Below, piece by piece: positions 1 to 11,033 of a stretch of 38,650 nt of DNA; position 1 is the stretch's first letter, and every line of letters begins with the position of its first letter. The stretch lies in contig JAITQN010000141.1 in NCBI GenBank assembly GCA_031288865.1, positions 1-38,650 of the forward strand, read 5' to 3'. The notes beneath the pieces were generated by a model that worked only from the letters and a program-made list of their open reading frames with translations, searched no databases and was not told the origin of the DNA. This stretch comes from Prevotellaceae bacterium. GTDB lineage: Bacteria > Bacteroidota > Bacteroidia > Bacteroidales > UBA932. Made by a program: the position numbers and the translations under genes.

Positions 1-246
1 GTTCTCCCGGAGCGTCGCGGAAACCGAACACTGCAGTGTTTGTTCTCCCGGAGCGTCGCGGAAACCGAACACTGCAGTGTTTGTTCTCTCACGATGCGTG
101 GGACTCCGAACACTGCAGTGTTTGTTCTCTCACGATGCGTGGGACTCCGAACACTGCAGTGTTTGTTCTCCCACGACGCGTGGGACACCAAACAACTACT
201 CGTTTGTTCTCTCACGACGCGTGGGACATCAAACAACTACTCGTTT
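1..246. repeat. Tandem array of six 41-bp two-hairpin repeats
   Basis: Six contiguous 41-bp units lie at 1-41, 42-82, 83-123, 124-164, 165-205 and 206-246, each beginning GTTCT and ending GTTT. Every unit has two palindromic parts. The first, in units 3-6, pairs TCYCACG with CGTGGGA around a 3-base loop. Unit 5 has a C-G pair where units 3, 4 and 6 have T-G, so pairing is kept while sequence changes. The second is AACACTGCAGTGTT in units 1-4; in units 5-6 it is replaced by CAAAC and GTTTG around a different loop. The array is followed by CAGTCC. The same unit length and the same CAGTCC flank recur at 32684-32771. Because 41 is not a multiple of 3, all frames stay open and produce repetitive spurious ORFs. 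The left end is cut by the window. Confidence 0.9.
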
Positions 247-340
247 CAGTCCTACGCCTTGGGCGCGCGGTTGTGCCCCGCCCGAGGGGGTATTGCCCCC
301 AATTTCATTAAAAAGTATGTGATTATTGCCCCTATTTTCG

Positions 341-348
341 TACCTTTG
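341..348 (+). promoter_or_regulatory. Bacteroidetes -7 promoter element of the CsgG operon
   Basis: TACCTTTG fits the Bacteroidetes sigma-ABfr -7 consensus TAnnTTTG and lies 25 bp before the first ATG of the operon. I do not see a good TTTG at -33. Between the repeat array and this site, GGGGG at 286-290 can pair with CCCCC at 296-300. The stretch 247-373 holds no gene. Confidence 0.6.
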
Positions 349-373
349 CAAATCATATAAAAATTAATGGTCT

Positions 374-1306
374 ATGAAAATAAAAATTTTACTACTCTCT
401 ACCGTGTTGGTCGTAGCGCTCGTTTCGGGCTATGCCCAGGTCAAAGTCACGCAAGTGGAAGCACAGGTGCAGGCGCCTGCCGAAACGGAAAAAGTGTTGA
501 AGAGAAAAGTTGCCATTTCCCGCTTTTCTAACGAAACGCAGTACGGCAAAGGAATTTTCTACGACAAGGAAAACGACCCCATGGCGAAACAGGCGTTAGA
601 CATTCTGACAACCCGCCTTGCCGCTACCGGAAAGTTTATTTTGTTGGAACGCTCGGATATCGACAAAGCCATGTTTGAGGCGGAAGGCGCGGAGGCAAAG
701 CGTCCGGAGGTGCCGGCCGATTACATTATTGTGGGGTCTATCACGCAATTCGGGAGAAAGAACACCGGCGACGTAAACCTCATTTCGCGTGCCAAGACCC
801 AAACCGTAGAAGCGGCTGTCAGCCTTCGGTTGATAGATGTTTCGTCGGGACAGATTATTTATTCGGAAGAAGCCAAAGGGTCTGCCGAAACGAAATCAAA
901 AACGACATTCGGCGTCGGCGGTTCGGCCGATTTCGACGCCACGCTGAGCGATAAAGCTATCTCGGCCGCCATCTCCCAGCTCACCGAAAACATTATCAAC
1001 AACTGCATGGACAGGCCTTGGAAGGCTTACTTCCTGGTTGTAGACGACGGCGTTTATTACGTGTCGGGCGGGAAAACACAAGGCTTAAATGCGGGCGATT
1101 TGTTCATCGTAAAGGAAAAGGGGAAGTCTGTGAAAAATCCGCAAACAGGCCTGCAAATGGAGCTTCCCGGCAAGACGGCGGGGAAAATAAAAATCACGCT
1201 CACGGGCGGCGATACGGTAGATAACGAATTTTCCATTGCGGAATTTGTAGAAGGCGGAATTGATGAAACACAACTTTCAAAATACTATATAGAGGAGGCT
1301 AAATAA
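374..1306 (+). CDS. CsgG/HfaB-family lipoprotein-operon protein
   Basis: A 310-residue secreted protein of the CsgG/HfaB family (curli assembly/transport-like). The N-terminus is a signal peptide with a hydrophobic stretch at about 4-18 ending in SGYAQ, so it looks like a type I signal rather than a lipobox; no Cys follows. The CsgG domain covers about residues 45-215 (VAISRFSNET, LERSDIDK, ADYIIVGSITQF, LRLIDVSSGQIIYSEEAKG), and a C-terminal region of about 90 residues follows. CsgG proteins form outer-membrane pores, but many relatives outside curli systems have unknown roles. Its stop overlaps the next ATG by one base. The following DUF4810 and GNA1162 genes match the three-gene arrangement known in Neisseria (NMB1164-NMB1162), which supports the family call. 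No csgA/B-like gene is in view, so calling it a curli exporter is not justified. Confidence 0.85.
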   Translation: MKIKILLLSTVLVVALVSGYAQVKVTQVEAQVQAPAETEKVLKRKVAISRFSNETQYGKGIFYDKENDPMAKQALDILTTRLAATGKFILLERSDIDKAMFEAEGAEAKRPEVPADYIIVGSITQFGRKNTGDVNLISRAKTQTVEAAVSLRLIDVSSGQIIYSEEAKGSAETKSKTTFGVGGSADFDATLSDKAISAAISQLTENIINNCMDRPWKAYFLVVDDGVYYVSGGKTQGLNAGDLFIVKEKGKSVKNPQTGLQMELPGKTAGKIKITLTGGDTVDNEFSIAEFVEGGIDETQLSKYYIEEAK

Positions 1307-1641
1307 TGAAAAAGATTATATCTATTATTCTTGCTGCATTAACGGTTGCTGCGTGTTCGGTTGGCAATGTAAGTCAGAGCGGAGGCGTGGATAATCAAGG
1401 CTACCTGCGATTTGTTCAGGGAGGCAGCACCGTGTATAGTGGCGGCGTCACGGTTACGCTTGACGACAACCCGCCATTTACGGCCAAGGTTGACAAAATT
1501 AAAAAACTGCGGGTGAAAGGCAACACGTATGCGGTGAAAACCGGTACCCGGCAATTGAAAGTGGAATATAAAGGAAAAATATTGTACGAAAAGAAAGTGA
1601 TTATAGCCACGCAAGAAACCAAACAAATCGACTTGCCATGA
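1306..1641 (+). CDS. Small PEGA-like lipoprotein in CsgG operon
   Basis: A 111-residue lipoprotein. Residues 1-17 form a signal peptide with a lipobox (LTVAAC, Cys at about 17), so it should be lipidated and membrane-anchored. The mature part is a compact beta-rich segment (YLRFVQGG, VTVTLDD, LKVEYKGKILYEKKVII) resembling a PEGA-type carbohydrate- or surface-associated fold. This assignment rests on pattern only. The gene starts one base before the end of the CsgG gene and overlaps the following gene by four bases (ATGA), so the four genes are translationally coupled. The function is unknown; by context it is an accessory of the CsgG-like protein. Confidence 0.75.
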   Translation: MKKIISIILAALTVAACSVGNVSQSGGVDNQGYLRFVQGGSTVYSGGVTVTLDDNPPFTAKVDKIKKLRVKGNTYAVKTGTRQLKVEYKGKILYEKKVIIATQETKQIDLP

Positions 1642-1982
1642 GAACACTATTATTTATCGCATCATGCGGGCTGCTGCTTGCGGGCTGTGTATCCCAAAAG
1701 ACGCTCTACAACTGGGGAAAGTACCAGGAGGCGAGCTACAGCTATGTAAAAACCAACACGGATGACGACCTTGAAAAACTCCTGAAGGAGTATCAATACA
1801 TCATCGAGAACCAGAAAGGCGGCCGGCAAACCGTTCCGCCCGGAATTTATGCCGACTACGGATACTTGCTCGTCAAGCAAGGAAAGATAAAGGAAGGAAT
1901 AGCGCTGATGAAATTGGAGATAGCGTTATATCCCGAATCTGCGATGTTTATTGAAGGTATTATTAAACGATTGGAACAATGA
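1638..1982 (+). CDS. DUF4810 family lipoprotein
   Basis: A 114-residue lipoprotein with signal peptide and lipobox (LLLAGC, Cys about 17). The mature N-terminus, LYNWGKYQEASYSYVK, is the hallmark of DUF4810. The rest is helical and TPR-like (YGYLLVKQGKIKEGIALMKLEIALYPESAMFIEGIIKRL). In Neisseria a DUF4810 protein lies between CsgG and GNA1162, as here. Overlaps of 4 bp on both sides (ATGA) point to one operon. The biochemical role is unknown; it probably forms an envelope complex with its neighbours. Confidence 0.85.
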   Translation: MRTLLFIASCGLLLAGCVSQKTLYNWGKYQEASYSYVKTNTDDDLEKLLKEYQYIIENQKGGRQTVPPGIYADYGYLLVKQGKIKEGIALMKLEIALYPESAMFIEGIIKRLEQ

Positions 1983-2659
1983 GAAAAATATTTTACATTC
2001 TGTTAGGCGGCTCGCTGCTGGTGCAGTCGTGTACGGTGTCAAAGCTGACCAAAGCCGAAGCGTATTCGAAAATGTATAGTGAGCGTCCGCTGTCTATTGC
2101 GGTGATGCCGCCCATTAACACGACCACCAATGTAGAGGCGAAGGAATTCTTCTACGTAACCCTGACGAGGACATTGTGCGAACAGGGCTACTATGTGGTT
2201 CCGTCGTTCTTATGCCTGGACCTCTATAGGACGGAAAGCGCATACGACGCCGAAAATTACGCGACAAGCCCGCTCGACAAATTCCGGACAATACTCGGCG
2301 CCGACGCCGCATTATTTACCTACATCACCGAGTGGAAAAAATCAACCCTCGGCAGTAATATAACCGTTACCATTGAATACGTGTTACGCTCTACCGTCAC
2401 GAACGAAACCATTTTCCGGCGTAAGGGAACGATTACCTACGACACGTCCGTTCAGGTGAGCGGCGCCGGCCTGCTTGGTGCGGTTGCCGGCTTAGCGGCT
2501 TCGGCCCTCAACACGGCTATGAGCGATTATGTTCCGGTGGCCAGGGCATGTAACGCGGCGGTCTTGTCGGACATGCCGGCCGGAAAATACAGTCCGTCCT
2601 ACGATGTAGACAAAACGCTGATAGCCGGACCGGCAGAAATCAAACAAACCGTTAAGTAA
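1979..2659 (+). CDS. GNA1162/DUF799 family putative lipoprotein
   Basis: A 226-residue lipoprotein: signal peptide with lipobox-like LLVQSC (Cys about 18), then a conserved domain with IAVMPPINTTTNVEAKEFFYVTLTRTLCEQGYYVVP near residues 40-75 and GADAALFTYITEW near 106-118. These match the GNA1162/DUF799 family, a surface-lipoprotein family first noted in Neisseria meningitidis and structurally related to TolB/CsgG N-terminal-like domains. A glycine- and alanine-rich segment (about 161-180) may be a membrane-contacting amphipathic stretch. It is the last gene of the CsgG-type operon and overlaps its predecessor by 4 bp. Function unknown; probably part of an envelope assembly. Confidence 0.85.
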   Translation: MRKIFYILLGGSLLVQSCTVSKLTKAEAYSKMYSERPLSIAVMPPINTTTNVEAKEFFYVTLTRTLCEQGYYVVPSFLCLDLYRTESAYDAENYATSPLDKFRTILGADAALFTYITEWKKSTLGSNITVTIEYVLRSTVTNETIFRRKGTITYDTSVQVSGAGLLGAVAGLAASALNTAMSDYVPVARACNAAVLSDMPAGKYSPSYDVDKTLIAGPAEIKQTVK

Positions 2660-2771
2660 AAAAGAACAAGGGGTTTGACGTCCGCTACAAGTGGACACTC
2701 ACGCCACCCATCGGGGTGAGCATTTGCTGATACGTGGCTTTATACTTCCCCTAATTTTGCAACTTAATCCT

Positions 2772-2805
2772 AAAAAAAGGGTACAAAGACAAGCCTTGTA
2801 CCCTT
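2772..2805 (-). terminator. Intrinsic terminator of the rpoC operon
   Basis: Read on the minus strand, AAGGGTACAA pairs perfectly with TTGTACCCTT around a 9-base loop (arms 2777-2786 and 2796-2805) and is followed by seven T residues. It lies 21 bp after the rpoC stop. It could also stop transcripts coming from the convergent CsgG operon. Confidence 0.85.
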
Positions 2806-2825
2806 CGTATGCTTTTAACCGCCTG

Positions 2826-5800
2826 CTATCGCGCGGCGGCTTTTTCTTTATCCCTGTCTCTGTCCCTGTCTCTGCTTTTCCGGCCGCTGCCTTCCGTCAT
2901 CCGTTGGTAATCCTCCATAGAGGCCACGATGATTTTGTCGATGTGCCGCATGCCGGTACCGGCGGGTATCTGGTGTCCGCAAATCACGTTTTCCTTCAAC
3001 CCTTCGAGGTTGTCTTCCTTGCCGTGAATGGCGGCTTCGCTCAGCACCTTGGTTGTTTCCTGAAAGGAAGCCGCCGACATGAAGCTGCTGGTGCGTAAAG
3101 CCGCGCGGGTAATACCCTGCAGCATTTGGCTCGAGGTGGCCGGCATGGCTTCGCGCGACTCTGCCGGTTTCAGGTCTTTCCGCCTCAGCTGTGAATTTTC
3201 GTCGCGCAGTTTGCGTGCGGTCACAATCTGTCCGGCTTTCAGGATTTGCGAGTTGCCCGGATCAACGATTACCCTCTTATCGTAGATGAAGTCGTTTTCC
3301 TGCATGAACTCCCACTTGTCCACCAATTGCTCGGCGAGGAAGCGGGTGTCGCCCGGGTCTACAATTTCCACCTTGCGCATCATTTGGCGTACGATTACTT
3401 CAAAGTGCTTGTCGTTGATTTTCACACCCTGCATGCGGTACACTTCCTGCACTTCGTTCACAATGTATTCCTGCACTTTGATGGGGCCCTGAATAGACAG
3501 GATATCGAGCGGCGTAATGGCGCCGTCGGATAGGGGCGTGCCTGCCCGCACGTAGTCGTTTTCCTGCACCAGTATTTGTTTTGAGAGCGGCACGAGGTAG
3601 CGTTTCTCGTCGCCGAGTTTCGAGCGCACCGCAATCTCGCGGTTCCCGCGTTTGATTTTTCCCATAATCACTTCGCCGTCGATTTCCGACACCACCGCCG
3701 GGTTGGAGGGGTTGCGGGCTTCGAAGAGTTCGGTAACGCGGGGCAAACCACCGGTGATGTCGCCCGACTTGCCCACGGCGCGCGGGATTTTCACCAGAAT
3801 TTGTCCGCCCGCTACTTTCTCGCCTTCGTTCACCACGATGTGGGCGCCCACCGGCAAGTTATACTGCTTAATCTCGTTCCCTTTGGTATCGAGGATGCGC
3901 ACCGCCGGGTTGCGCGATTTGTCGCGCGACTCGATGATTACTTTTTCGCGGTAGCGGGTTTGTTCGTCGGCCTCTTCGCGGAAAGTGACGCCTTCAATCA
4001 CGCTGTCGAATGCAATTTTACCCGCAAATTCGGAAATGATTACCGCATTGTAGGGATCCCATTCGCAAATCAAATCGCCTTTCTTCACGTTGGCGCCGTT
4101 GACGAAGTAGAGTTGTGCGCCGTAGGGCACGTTATGCTGATAAAGCGTAATGCCGGTGCTTTTGTCCACGATGCGCATTTCGGCCAACCGGCCAATCACG
4201 ATGTCAAATTCCACGCCTTCCTTGTTCGTGGTGTGCACCACGCGCAATTCGTCGATTTCGAGACGTCCGTCGTAACGTGCCACCAGCTTGTTGTCGGCGG
4301 CAATGCTCGACGCCGTACCCCCTACGTGGAATGTACGCAGGGTCAACTGCGTGCCCGGTTCGCCAATCGACTGTGCGGCGATCACCCCTACGGCTTCGCC
4401 CTGTTGCACCATGTGTCCTGTGGCGAGGTTGCGGCCGTAGCATTTGCTGCACACGCCTTTCTTCGATTCGCAGGTCAGCACCGAACGGATTTCAACCTGT
4501 TCAATCGGCGAGTCTTCGATAATCTGCGACACTTCTTCCGTAAATTCGTCGCCGGCGGCTACGATGAGTTCGCCCGAGAGCGGGTGATACACGTCGTGCA
4601 CGCTGGTGCGCCCGAGGATGCGTTCGTAGAGCGATTCCACCACCTCGTCTTTATTCTTGATGGCCGAAGCCACAAGGCCGCGCAAGGTGCCGCAGTCTTC
4701 TTCGTGGATAATTACGTCTTGCGACACGTCCACCAGACGGCGCGTAAGATAACCGGCGTCGGCTGTTTTCAGTGCGGTATCGGCCAACCCTTTCCGCGCG
4801 CCGTGTGTAGAGATAAAATACTCCAGCACCGACAAGCCTTCCTTGAAGTTCGAGAGAATCGGGTTCTCGATGATTTCGGCACTGGAGGCGCCCGATTTCT
4901 GAGGTTTCGCCATCAAACCGCGCATCCCCGAAAGCTGGCGGATTTGCTCCTTGGAACCCCGTGCGCCGGAGTCCAACATCATGTACACCGAGTTGAAGCC
5001 CTGCTTGTCACTCGACAGTTGTTTCAACACCGTTTGCGTAAGCTTGGCGTTGGTATGTGTCCAAATGTCGATAATCTGGTTATAGCGCTCGTTGTTGGTG
5101 ATAAAGCCCATGTTGTAGTTGTTCAACACCTCTTCCACTTCCTGATAGCCGTTTTCTACCAGCGTTTCCTTTTCGGAAGGAACAATCACGTCGTCGAGGT
5201 TGAACGACAGCCCGCCGCGGAATGCCATTTGGTATCCGAGGTCTTTGATGTCGTCGAGGAACTTGGCCGTCACAGCGATGCCGCCCAATTTAAGTACTTT
5301 GCCGATAATGTCGCGCAGCGATTTTTTAGTCAGCACTTCGTTGATGTATCCCGCTTCTTTCGGCACATACTGGTTAAAGAGTATGCGGCCTACAGTAGTT
5401 TCGATGAGTTCGTATTTTTCCGTATCGTCGGCTTGCGGCACTGCCGCACGTACTTTCACGATAGCATGCAGGTCAACGGCCTTTTCGTTGTAGGCGATAA
5501 CCGCTTCTTCCGTGCCGTAGAAAATGAGCCCTTCCCCTTTAGCGTCTTTGCGCGGCTTGGTGATGTAGTAAAGGCCCAACACCATGTCTTGCGACGGCAC
5601 CGTGATCGGCGCGCCGTTAGCCGGGTTCAGGATGTTGTGCGATCCGAGCATCAACAGTTGGGCTTCCAGAATAGCCGCATTGCCCAGCGGCAAGTGCACG
5701 GCCATTTGGTCACCGTCGAAGTCGGCGTTGAATGCGGTACACGACAGCGGGTGCAGCTGGATCGCCTTGCCTTCAATCAACTTCGGCTGAAAAGCCTGAA

Positions 5801-7136
5801 TCCCCAGCCGGTGGAGGGTCGGCGCACGGTTAAGCAGCACCGGGTGACCTTTCATCACGTTTTCCAGAATATCAAAAATCACCGGGTCTTTCCGGTCTAC
5901 GATCTTCTTGGCCGATTTCACGGTTTTCACAATGCCGCGTTCGATAAGTTTACGGATGACAAACGGCTTGTACAGTTCGGCGGCCATGTCTTTGGGCAAG
6001 CCGCATTCGTGCATTTTCAGTTCGGGACCCACCACGATAACCGAGCGTGCCGAGTAGTCTACCCGTTTACCCAAAAGGTTTTGGCGGAAGCGTCCCTGTT
6101 TCCCTTTCAAACTGTCGGAAAGTGATTTCAGGGCGCGGTTGGCTTCGGTTTTTACTGCGTTTGACTTGCGCGAATTGTCGAACAGAGAGTCTACCGCTTC
6201 CTGCAACATGCGTTTTTCATTCCGCAAAATCACTTCGGGCGCCTTGATTTCAATCAGGCGTTTGAGGCGGTTGTTGCGGATGATTACCCTGCGGTAAAGG
6301 TCGTTCAGGTCGGACGTGGCGAAACGTCCGCCGTCCAGCGGCACCAGCGGGCGCAAGTCGGGCGGGATGATCGGAACTACTTTCATAATCATCCACTCCG
6401 GTTTGTTGATGTCTTTCGACTCGCGGAATGCTTCCACCACGTTCAAGCGTTTCAGGGCTTCGGCGCGGCGTTGTTGCGACGTTTCGGTGTCGGCTTTGTG
6501 GCGCAAATCATACGACAAGTCATCGAGGTTAAGCCGCTTCAACATGGAGTAGATGGCTTCCGCCCCCATGCCTGCAATGAATTTGTCGGGATGTTCGTCG
6601 TCGAGCAATTGATTGTCTTTCGGCAACTCCTCCATGATTTGGAGGTATTCGTCTTCCGACAGGAAATCGTATTCCTTAATGCCCTCCGAGGCTTTTATGC
6701 CCGGCTGGATAACCACATAACGTTCGTAATAAATAATAGCTTCCAGTTTTTTGGAAGGAATACCCAACAAATAGGCAATTTTATTCGGTGTAGAGCGGAA
6801 ATACCAGATGTGCGCCACCGGAACCACTAATGAAATGTGGCCAGTACGCTCGCGACGCACTTTCTTCTCGGTTACTTCAACACCGCAGCGGTCGCACACA
6901 ATACCGCGATAACGGATGCGCTTGTATTTACCGCAGTGACATTCGTAATCCTTGATGGGACCAAAAATACGCTCGCAGAACAAACCGTCGCGTTCGGGCT
7001 TGTAGGTACGGTAGTTGATGGTTTCAGGTTTCAGCACTTCTCCGCTCGAGTGTTCCAGAATCTCTTCGGGCGACGCCAAGCTAATCGTTATCTTGTTGAA
7101 GTTTGTTTTTTGCTTACTTGCTTTTTTTTGTGACAT
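2826..7136 (-). CDS. rpoC: DNA-directed RNA polymerase subunit beta'
   Basis: A 1436-residue beta' subunit of RNA polymerase, close to the usual Bacteroidetes length. The N-terminal zinc ribbon is visible (C-x-C near residues 66-68 and CDRC near 81-84). The catalytic [12 protein letters not shown] is at about residue 470, with the three Asp that hold the active-site magnesium. The second zinc site includes Cys near 815 and C-x6-C-x2-C near 887 ([11 protein letters not shown]). The C-terminus ends in an unusual run of alternating Arg-Asp, encoded by a 6-bp microsatellite at about 2850-2875. It starts 39 bp after rpoB and is followed by a strong terminator, so it is the last gene of the operon. 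Confidence 0.98.
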   Translation of the reverse strand: MSQKKASKQKTNFNKITISLASPEEILEHSSGEVLKPETINYRTYKPERDGLFCERIFGPIKDYECHCGKYKRIRYRGIVCDRCGVEVTEKKVRRERTGHISLVVPVAHIWYFRSTPNKIAYLLGIPSKKLEAIIYYERYVVIQPGIKASEGIKEYDFLSEDEYLQIMEELPKDNQLLDDEHPDKFIAGMGAEAIYSMLKRLNLDDLSYDLRHKADTETSQQRRAEALKRLNVVEAFRESKDINKPEWMIMKVVPIIPPDLRPLVPLDGGRFATSDLNDLYRRVIIRNNRLKRLIEIKAPEVILRNEKRMLQEAVDSLFDNSRKSNAVKTEANRALKSLSDSLKGKQGRFRQNLLGKRVDYSARSVIVVGPELKMHECGLPKDMAAELYKPFVIRKLIERGIVKTVKSAKKIVDRKDPVIFDILENVMKGHPVLLNRAPTLHRLGIQAFQPKLIEGKAIQLHPLSCTAFNADFDGDQMAVHLPLGNAAILEAQLLMLGSHNILNPANGAPITVPSQDMVLGLYYITKPRKDAKGEGLIFYGTEEAVIAYNEKAVDLHAIVKVRAAVPQADDTEKYELIETTVGRILFNQYVPKEAGYINEVLTKKSLRDIIGKVLKLGGIAVTAKFLDDIKDLGYQMAFRGGLSFNLDDVIVPSEKETLVENGYQEVEEVLNNYNMGFITNNERYNQIIDIWTHTNAKLTQTVLKQLSSDKQGFNSVYMMLDSGARGSKEQIRQLSGMRGLMAKPQKSGASSAEIIENPILSNFKEGLSVLEYFISTHGARKGLADTALKTADAGYLTRRLVDVSQDVIIHEEDCGTLRGLVASAIKNKDEVVESLYERILGRTSVHDVYHPLSGELIVAAGDEFTEEVSQIIEDSPIEQVEIRSVLTCESKKGVCSKCYGRNLATGHMVQQGEAVGVIAAQSIGEPGTQLTLRTFHVGGTASSIAADNKLVARYDGRLEIDELRVVHTTNKEGVEFDIVIGRLAEMRIVDKSTGITLYQHNVPYGAQLYFVNGANVKKGDLICEWDPYNAVIISEFAGKIAFDSVIEGVTFREEADEQTRYREKVIIESRDKSRNPAVRILDTKGNEIKQYNLPVGAHIVVNEGEKVAGGQILVKIPRAVGKSGDITGGLPRVTELFEARNPSNPAVVSEIDGEVIMGKIKRGNREIAVRSKLGDEKRYLVPLSKQILVQENDYVRAGTPLSDGAITPLDILSIQGPIKVQEYIVNEVQEVYRMQGVKINDKHFEVIVRQMMRKVEIVDPGDTRFLAEQLVDKWEFMQENDFIYDKRVIVDPGNSQILKAGQIVTARKLRDENSQLRRKDLKPAESREAMPATSSQMLQGITRAALRTSSFMSAASFQETTKVLSEAAIHGKEDNLEGLKENVICGHQIPAGTGMRHIDKIIVASMEDYQRMTEGSGRKSRDRDRDRDKEKAAAR

Positions 7137-7175
7137 ATCGGTATGTTCTTCTATTTACAAATTAAATATTAAAAA

Positions 7176-10100
7176 TTACTCCATGCGGAGGTTCAAGCCC
7201 AATCCGCGCAGTTCATGCAAAATTACATTGAGCGCTTCGGGGATGCCGGGTTGCGGCATCGGGTCGCCTTTCACAATAGATTCGTAAGCGCGTGAACGTC
7301 CCAACACGTCGTCCGACTTCACGGTAAGGATTTCCTGCAGGACATTGGAAGCGCCGAACGCTTCAATAGCCCACACTTCCATTTCTCCGAAACGCTGCCC
7401 GCCGAACTGCGCCTTACCGCCAAGCGGCTGCTGCGTGATGAGCGAGTATGGCCCGATAGAACGCGCGTGCATTTTATCGTCAACCATGTGCCCGAGTTTC
7501 AACATGTAGATAATCCCCACGGTGGCGGGCTGGTCAAACAGTTCGCCCGTTCCTCCGTCGCGCAGGTAAGTTTTCCCGTATTTCGGGATACCGGCTTTCT
7601 CCGTGTATTCGGTAATTTCTTCGAGGCTTGCACCGTCAAAGATAGGCGTGCTGAATTTCACTCCTAACTCTTTTCCGGCCCATCCCAGCACGGTTTCGTA
7701 AATCTGCCCGAGGTTCATCCGCGAAGGCACGCCAAGCGGGTTCAGCACAATGTCTACGGTAGAGCCGTCTTCGAGGAACGGCATATCTTCGTCGCGCACC
7801 ACTTTGGCCACAATCCCTTTGTTTCCGTGGCGTCCCGCCATTTTATCACCTACTTTGATTTTACGTTTCTTGGCCACATACACTTTAGCCAGCTGTATAA
7901 TCCCGCTCGGCAACTCGTCGCCAATCGTGATGTTGTATTTGATACGCTTCACTTCGGCGTCCATTTCCTTGTACTTGATCAGGTAATTGTTGATTACCTG
8001 TTTCACCATCGTGTTCGTTTCCTTGTCGGTCGTCCACTTGTTGGGATTGATGTTCTCGTAATCGAGGTTGCCGAGCAGGCGCCCTGTAAATTTCGTGCTC
8101 TTGCTGATTATTTCCACGCCGTAAAGGTCGGAGATGGCTTGCGACACCTTTCCTTCGAGCAGTTTCGACAATTTATCAAACAGCACGTCTTTCAGTATGC
8201 GCACTTTCTTTTCAAAATCATCGTCCACCTTCTGCATTTGGGCTTTGCCCTGTTGCTTACCTTTCTTTCCCGGGTCTTTCATTACACGCGAGAACAGGCG
8301 GCGTTCGATAATCGTGCCGTGCAGCGACGGAGATGCCTTTAGCGAGGCGTCTTTCACGTCGCCGGCCTTGTCGCCGAAAATGGCGCGCAGCAGTTTCTCT
8401 TCGGGCGAAGGATCGCTTTCCCCTTTGGGCGTAATCTTGCCAATGAGCACATCGCCGGGTTCCACGTTCGCACCGATGCGGATAATACCGTTTTCGTCGA
8501 GGTTGCGGGTGGCTTCTTCGCTCACGTTGGGGATATCGTTGGTCAGTTCTTCCAATCCGCGTTTGGTGTCGCGCACTTCCATGATGTATTCGTCCACGTG
8601 CACGGAAGTGAATATGTCTTCCCGCACCAGCCGTTCCGACAGCACGATGGCGTCTTCAAAGTTGTAGCCCTTCCATGGCATGAAAGCCACTTTGAGGTTA
8701 TTGCCCAACGCCAGTTCGCCATTTTGCGTGCCGTAGCCTTCGGTCATGATTTGTCCGGCGGCCACCTTGTCACCCTTGCGTACCAAGGGGCGCAGGTTGA
8801 TGCTGGTGTTCTGGTTGGTCTTGCGGTAAATCGGTAATTTATATGTCGTCACATCCTGGTCGAAGCTCACGAAGCGTTCGTTTTCGGAGCGTTCATACTT
8901 CACATGGATTTCGTTGGCGTCTACATACACCACTTCGCCTTTGCCGGCAGCGGAAATTTGCGTACGGCTGTCGCGGGCCACCATGGCTTCGAGGCCTGTT
9001 CCCACAACAGGCGCTTCCGGACGGATGAGCGGCACGGCTTGCCGCATCATGTTCGAGCCCATGAGTGCGCGGTTGGCGTCGTCGTGTTCGAGGAAAGGAA
9101 TGAGCGAAGCCGCGATAGAAGCGATTTGGTTGGGCGCTACGTCCATCAGGTTCACCTCTTCCTTGCCCACTACCGGATAGTCGGCTTCGTACCGGCATTT
9201 GATGCGATCTTCGTCGATTTCGCCGTCGGTCGTCACTTTAGCATTGGCTTGCGCCACCATTTTTTCTTCCTCTTCTTCGGCGCTCATATATACCACGCCC
9301 TTGTCGGAGAGGTCTACATGGCCCTTCTCCACTTTCCGGTAGGGCGTTTCAATAAATCCCAACGGATTGATGCGGGCATACACGCACAGCGACGAAATCA
9401 ACCCGATGTTCGGACCTTCGGGCGTTTCAATCGGACACAAACGTCCGTAGTGCGTATAGTGCACGTCGCGCACTTCGAAGCCTGCACGCTCGCGCGACAG
9501 ACCGCCCGGCCCCAGCGCCGACATACGGCGCTTGTGCGTCATCTCGGCCAATGGGTTGGTCTGATCCATGAACTGCGATAACTGGCTGGTGCCGAAGAAT
9601 GAGTTAATCACCGACGACAACGTCTTGGCGTTAATCAAATCAATAGGTGTAAACACTTCGTTGTCGCGCACGTTCATCCGTTCGCGGATGGTACGCGACA
9701 TGCGCGCCAAACCCACGCCGAACTGGTTGGCCAACTGTTCGCCCACCGTGCGTACGCGGCGGTTGCTCAAGTGGTCGATATCGTCTACGTCGGCCTTTGA
9801 GTTAATCAGCTGGATCAGGTGTTGAATAATCGCAATAATGTCTTCTTTTGTCAAGACCCGCACGTCGGAGCCGGTGTGCAGGTTGAGTTTCCGGTTCAAC
9901 CGGAAGCGGCCTACCTGTCCCAGGTCGTAGCGTTTGTCGGAGAAAAACAGTTTGTCAATCACATCGCGCGCTGTGGCCTCGTCGGGCGGTTCCGAGTTGC
10001 GGAGCTGGCGGTAAATGTAAACCACCGCTTCCTTTTCGGAGTTACACGGGTCTTTTTGCAGCGTGTTATGGATAATCGCGTAGTCGCTCACGTTGGCGTC

Positions 10101-10994
10101 TTCCTTATGCAACAGGATAGCCGGAGCGCCCGACTCAATGATTTGGTCGATGTGCCCTTCTTCCAGCACGGTTTCGCGGTCAATAACAATTTCGTTGCGC
10201 TCAATGGATACGACTTCACCGGTATCTTCGTCCACAAAGTCCTCAATCCACGATTTGAGCACGCGGGCGGCGAGTTTGCGGCCTACTACTTTTTTTAGGT
10301 TCGTTTTGTTGACTTTGATTTCATCGGCCAAACCGAATATTTCCAATATATCTTTATCGCTCTCGTAGCCGATTGCGCGAAGCAAGGTGGTTACGGGCAA
10401 TTTCTTTTTACGATCAATGTAGGCATACATCACGTTATTGATGTCCGTGGCAAATTCAATCCACGAACCTTTAAACGGAATGATACGCGCCGAGTAGAGT
10501 TTTGTGCCGTTGGCGTGGAGGCTCTGCCCGAAAAACACGCCGGGCGAACGGTGCAGCTGCGACACCACCACGCGCTCGGAACCGTTGATGATAAAGGTTC
10601 CGAAAGGAGTCATATAGGGAACTGTGCCCAAATACACGTCCTGGATTACCGTATCGAAATCCTCGTGTTCGGGGTCGGTACAGTAGAGTTTGAGCTTCGC
10701 CTTCAAGGGTACGCTGTAGGTCAGCCCGCGGTCGAGGCATTCCTCGATGGAGTAACGCGGCGGGTCTACAAAGTAGTCCATGAATTCGAGCACGAAGTTA
10801 TTACGGGTATCCGTAATGGGAAAGTTTTCCTGAAAAACTTTAAAAAGGCCTTCGTTCTTGCGATTTTCCGACGTGGTTTCGAGTTGGAAAAAATCATGGA
10901 ACGATTTTAACTGGATTTCCAGAAAGTCGGGATAATTAAGCCGATTCTGTGAGGAAGCGAAGTTAACACGCTGATTCGTATTTGTTTGCGACAT
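7176..10994 (-). CDS. rpoB: DNA-directed RNA polymerase subunit beta
   Basis: A 1272-residue beta subunit of RNA polymerase, full length for Bacteroidetes. Recognisable regions include the rifampicin-pocket segment [33 protein letters not shown] (about 470-500; split here only for description), the [18 protein letters not shown] segment near 780, the [12 protein letters not shown] segment near 1070, and the C-terminal [18 protein letters not shown] segment near 1205. With beta' it forms the catalytic centre and binds nascent RNA. It is separated from rplL by a terminator-like attenuator at 11034-11067, so its level relative to ribosomal protein genes is probably set by partial read-through. 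Confidence 0.98.
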   Translation of the reverse strand: MSQTNTNQRVNFASSQNRLNYPDFLEIQLKSFHDFFQLETTSENRKNEGLFKVFQENFPITDTRNNFVLEFMDYFVDPPRYSIEECLDRGLTYSVPLKAKLKLYCTDPEHEDFDTVIQDVYLGTVPYMTPFGTFIINGSERVVVSQLHRSPGVFFGQSLHANGTKLYSARIIPFKGSWIEFATDINNVMYAYIDRKKKLPVTTLLRAIGYESDKDILEIFGLADEIKVNKTNLKKVVGRKLAARVLKSWIEDFVDEDTGEVVSIERNEIVIDRETVLEEGHIDQIIESGAPAILLHKEDANVSDYAIIHNTLQKDPCNSEKEAVVYIYRQLRNSEPPDEATARDVIDKLFFSDKRYDLGQVGRFRLNRKLNLHTGSDVRVLTKEDIIAIIQHLIQLINSKADVDDIDHLSNRRVRTVGEQLANQFGVGLARMSRTIRERMNVRDNEVFTPIDLINAKTLSSVINSFFGTSQLSQFMDQTNPLAEMTHKRRMSALGPGGLSRERAGFEVRDVHYTHYGRLCPIETPEGPNIGLISSLCVYARINPLGFIETPYRKVEKGHVDLSDKGVVYMSAEEEEEKMVAQANAKVTTDGEIDEDRIKCRYEADYPVVGKEEVNLMDVAPNQIASIAASLIPFLEHDDANRALMGSNMMRQAVPLIRPEAPVVGTGLEAMVARDSRTQISAAGKGEVVYVDANEIHVKYERSENERFVSFDQDVTTYKLPIYRKTNQNTSINLRPLVRKGDKVAAGQIMTEGYGTQNGELALGNNLKVAFMPWKGYNFEDAIVLSERLVREDIFTSVHVDEYIMEVRDTKRGLEELTNDIPNVSEEATRNLDENGIIRIGANVEPGDVLIGKITPKGESDPSPEEKLLRAIFGDKAGDVKDASLKASPSLHGTIIERRLFSRVMKDPGKKGKQQGKAQMQKVDDDFEKKVRILKDVLFDKLSKLLEGKVSQAISDLYGVEIISKSTKFTGRLLGNLDYENINPNKWTTDKETNTMVKQVINNYLIKYKEMDAEVKRIKYNITIGDELPSGIIQLAKVYVAKKRKIKVGDKMAGRHGNKGIVAKVVRDEDMPFLEDGSTVDIVLNPLGVPSRMNLGQIYETVLGWAGKELGVKFSTPIFDGASLEEITEYTEKAGIPKYGKTYLRDGGTGELFDQPATVGIIYMLKLGHMVDDKMHARSIGPYSLITQQPLGGKAQFGGQRFGEMEVWAIEAFGASNVLQEILTVKSDDVLGRSRAYESIVKGDPMPQPGIPEALNVILHELRGLGLNLRME

Positions 10995-11033
10995 CGTATT
11001 CGTATTGGTTGAAAAATAAACTATAAAAACGAC

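Noticed and set aside
1-246. CRISPR array
   Set aside because: The 41-bp units are contiguous with no spacers, and diverge as tandem repeats do; no cas genes are present.
36-360. Three overlapping open frames of 81-106 codons with repetitive Cys-Ser-Val and Thr-Arg-Gly text
   Set aside because: They are translations of the 41-bp repeat, which shifts frame at each unit and is therefore open in all three frames; no promoter or start context precedes them.
3801-6125. 774-codon open frame antisense to rpoC
   Set aside because: It is a shadow of rpoC codon bias: the amino-acid text (rich in His, Phe, Arg, Val) matches no family, and the sense strand is a complete, conserved gene.
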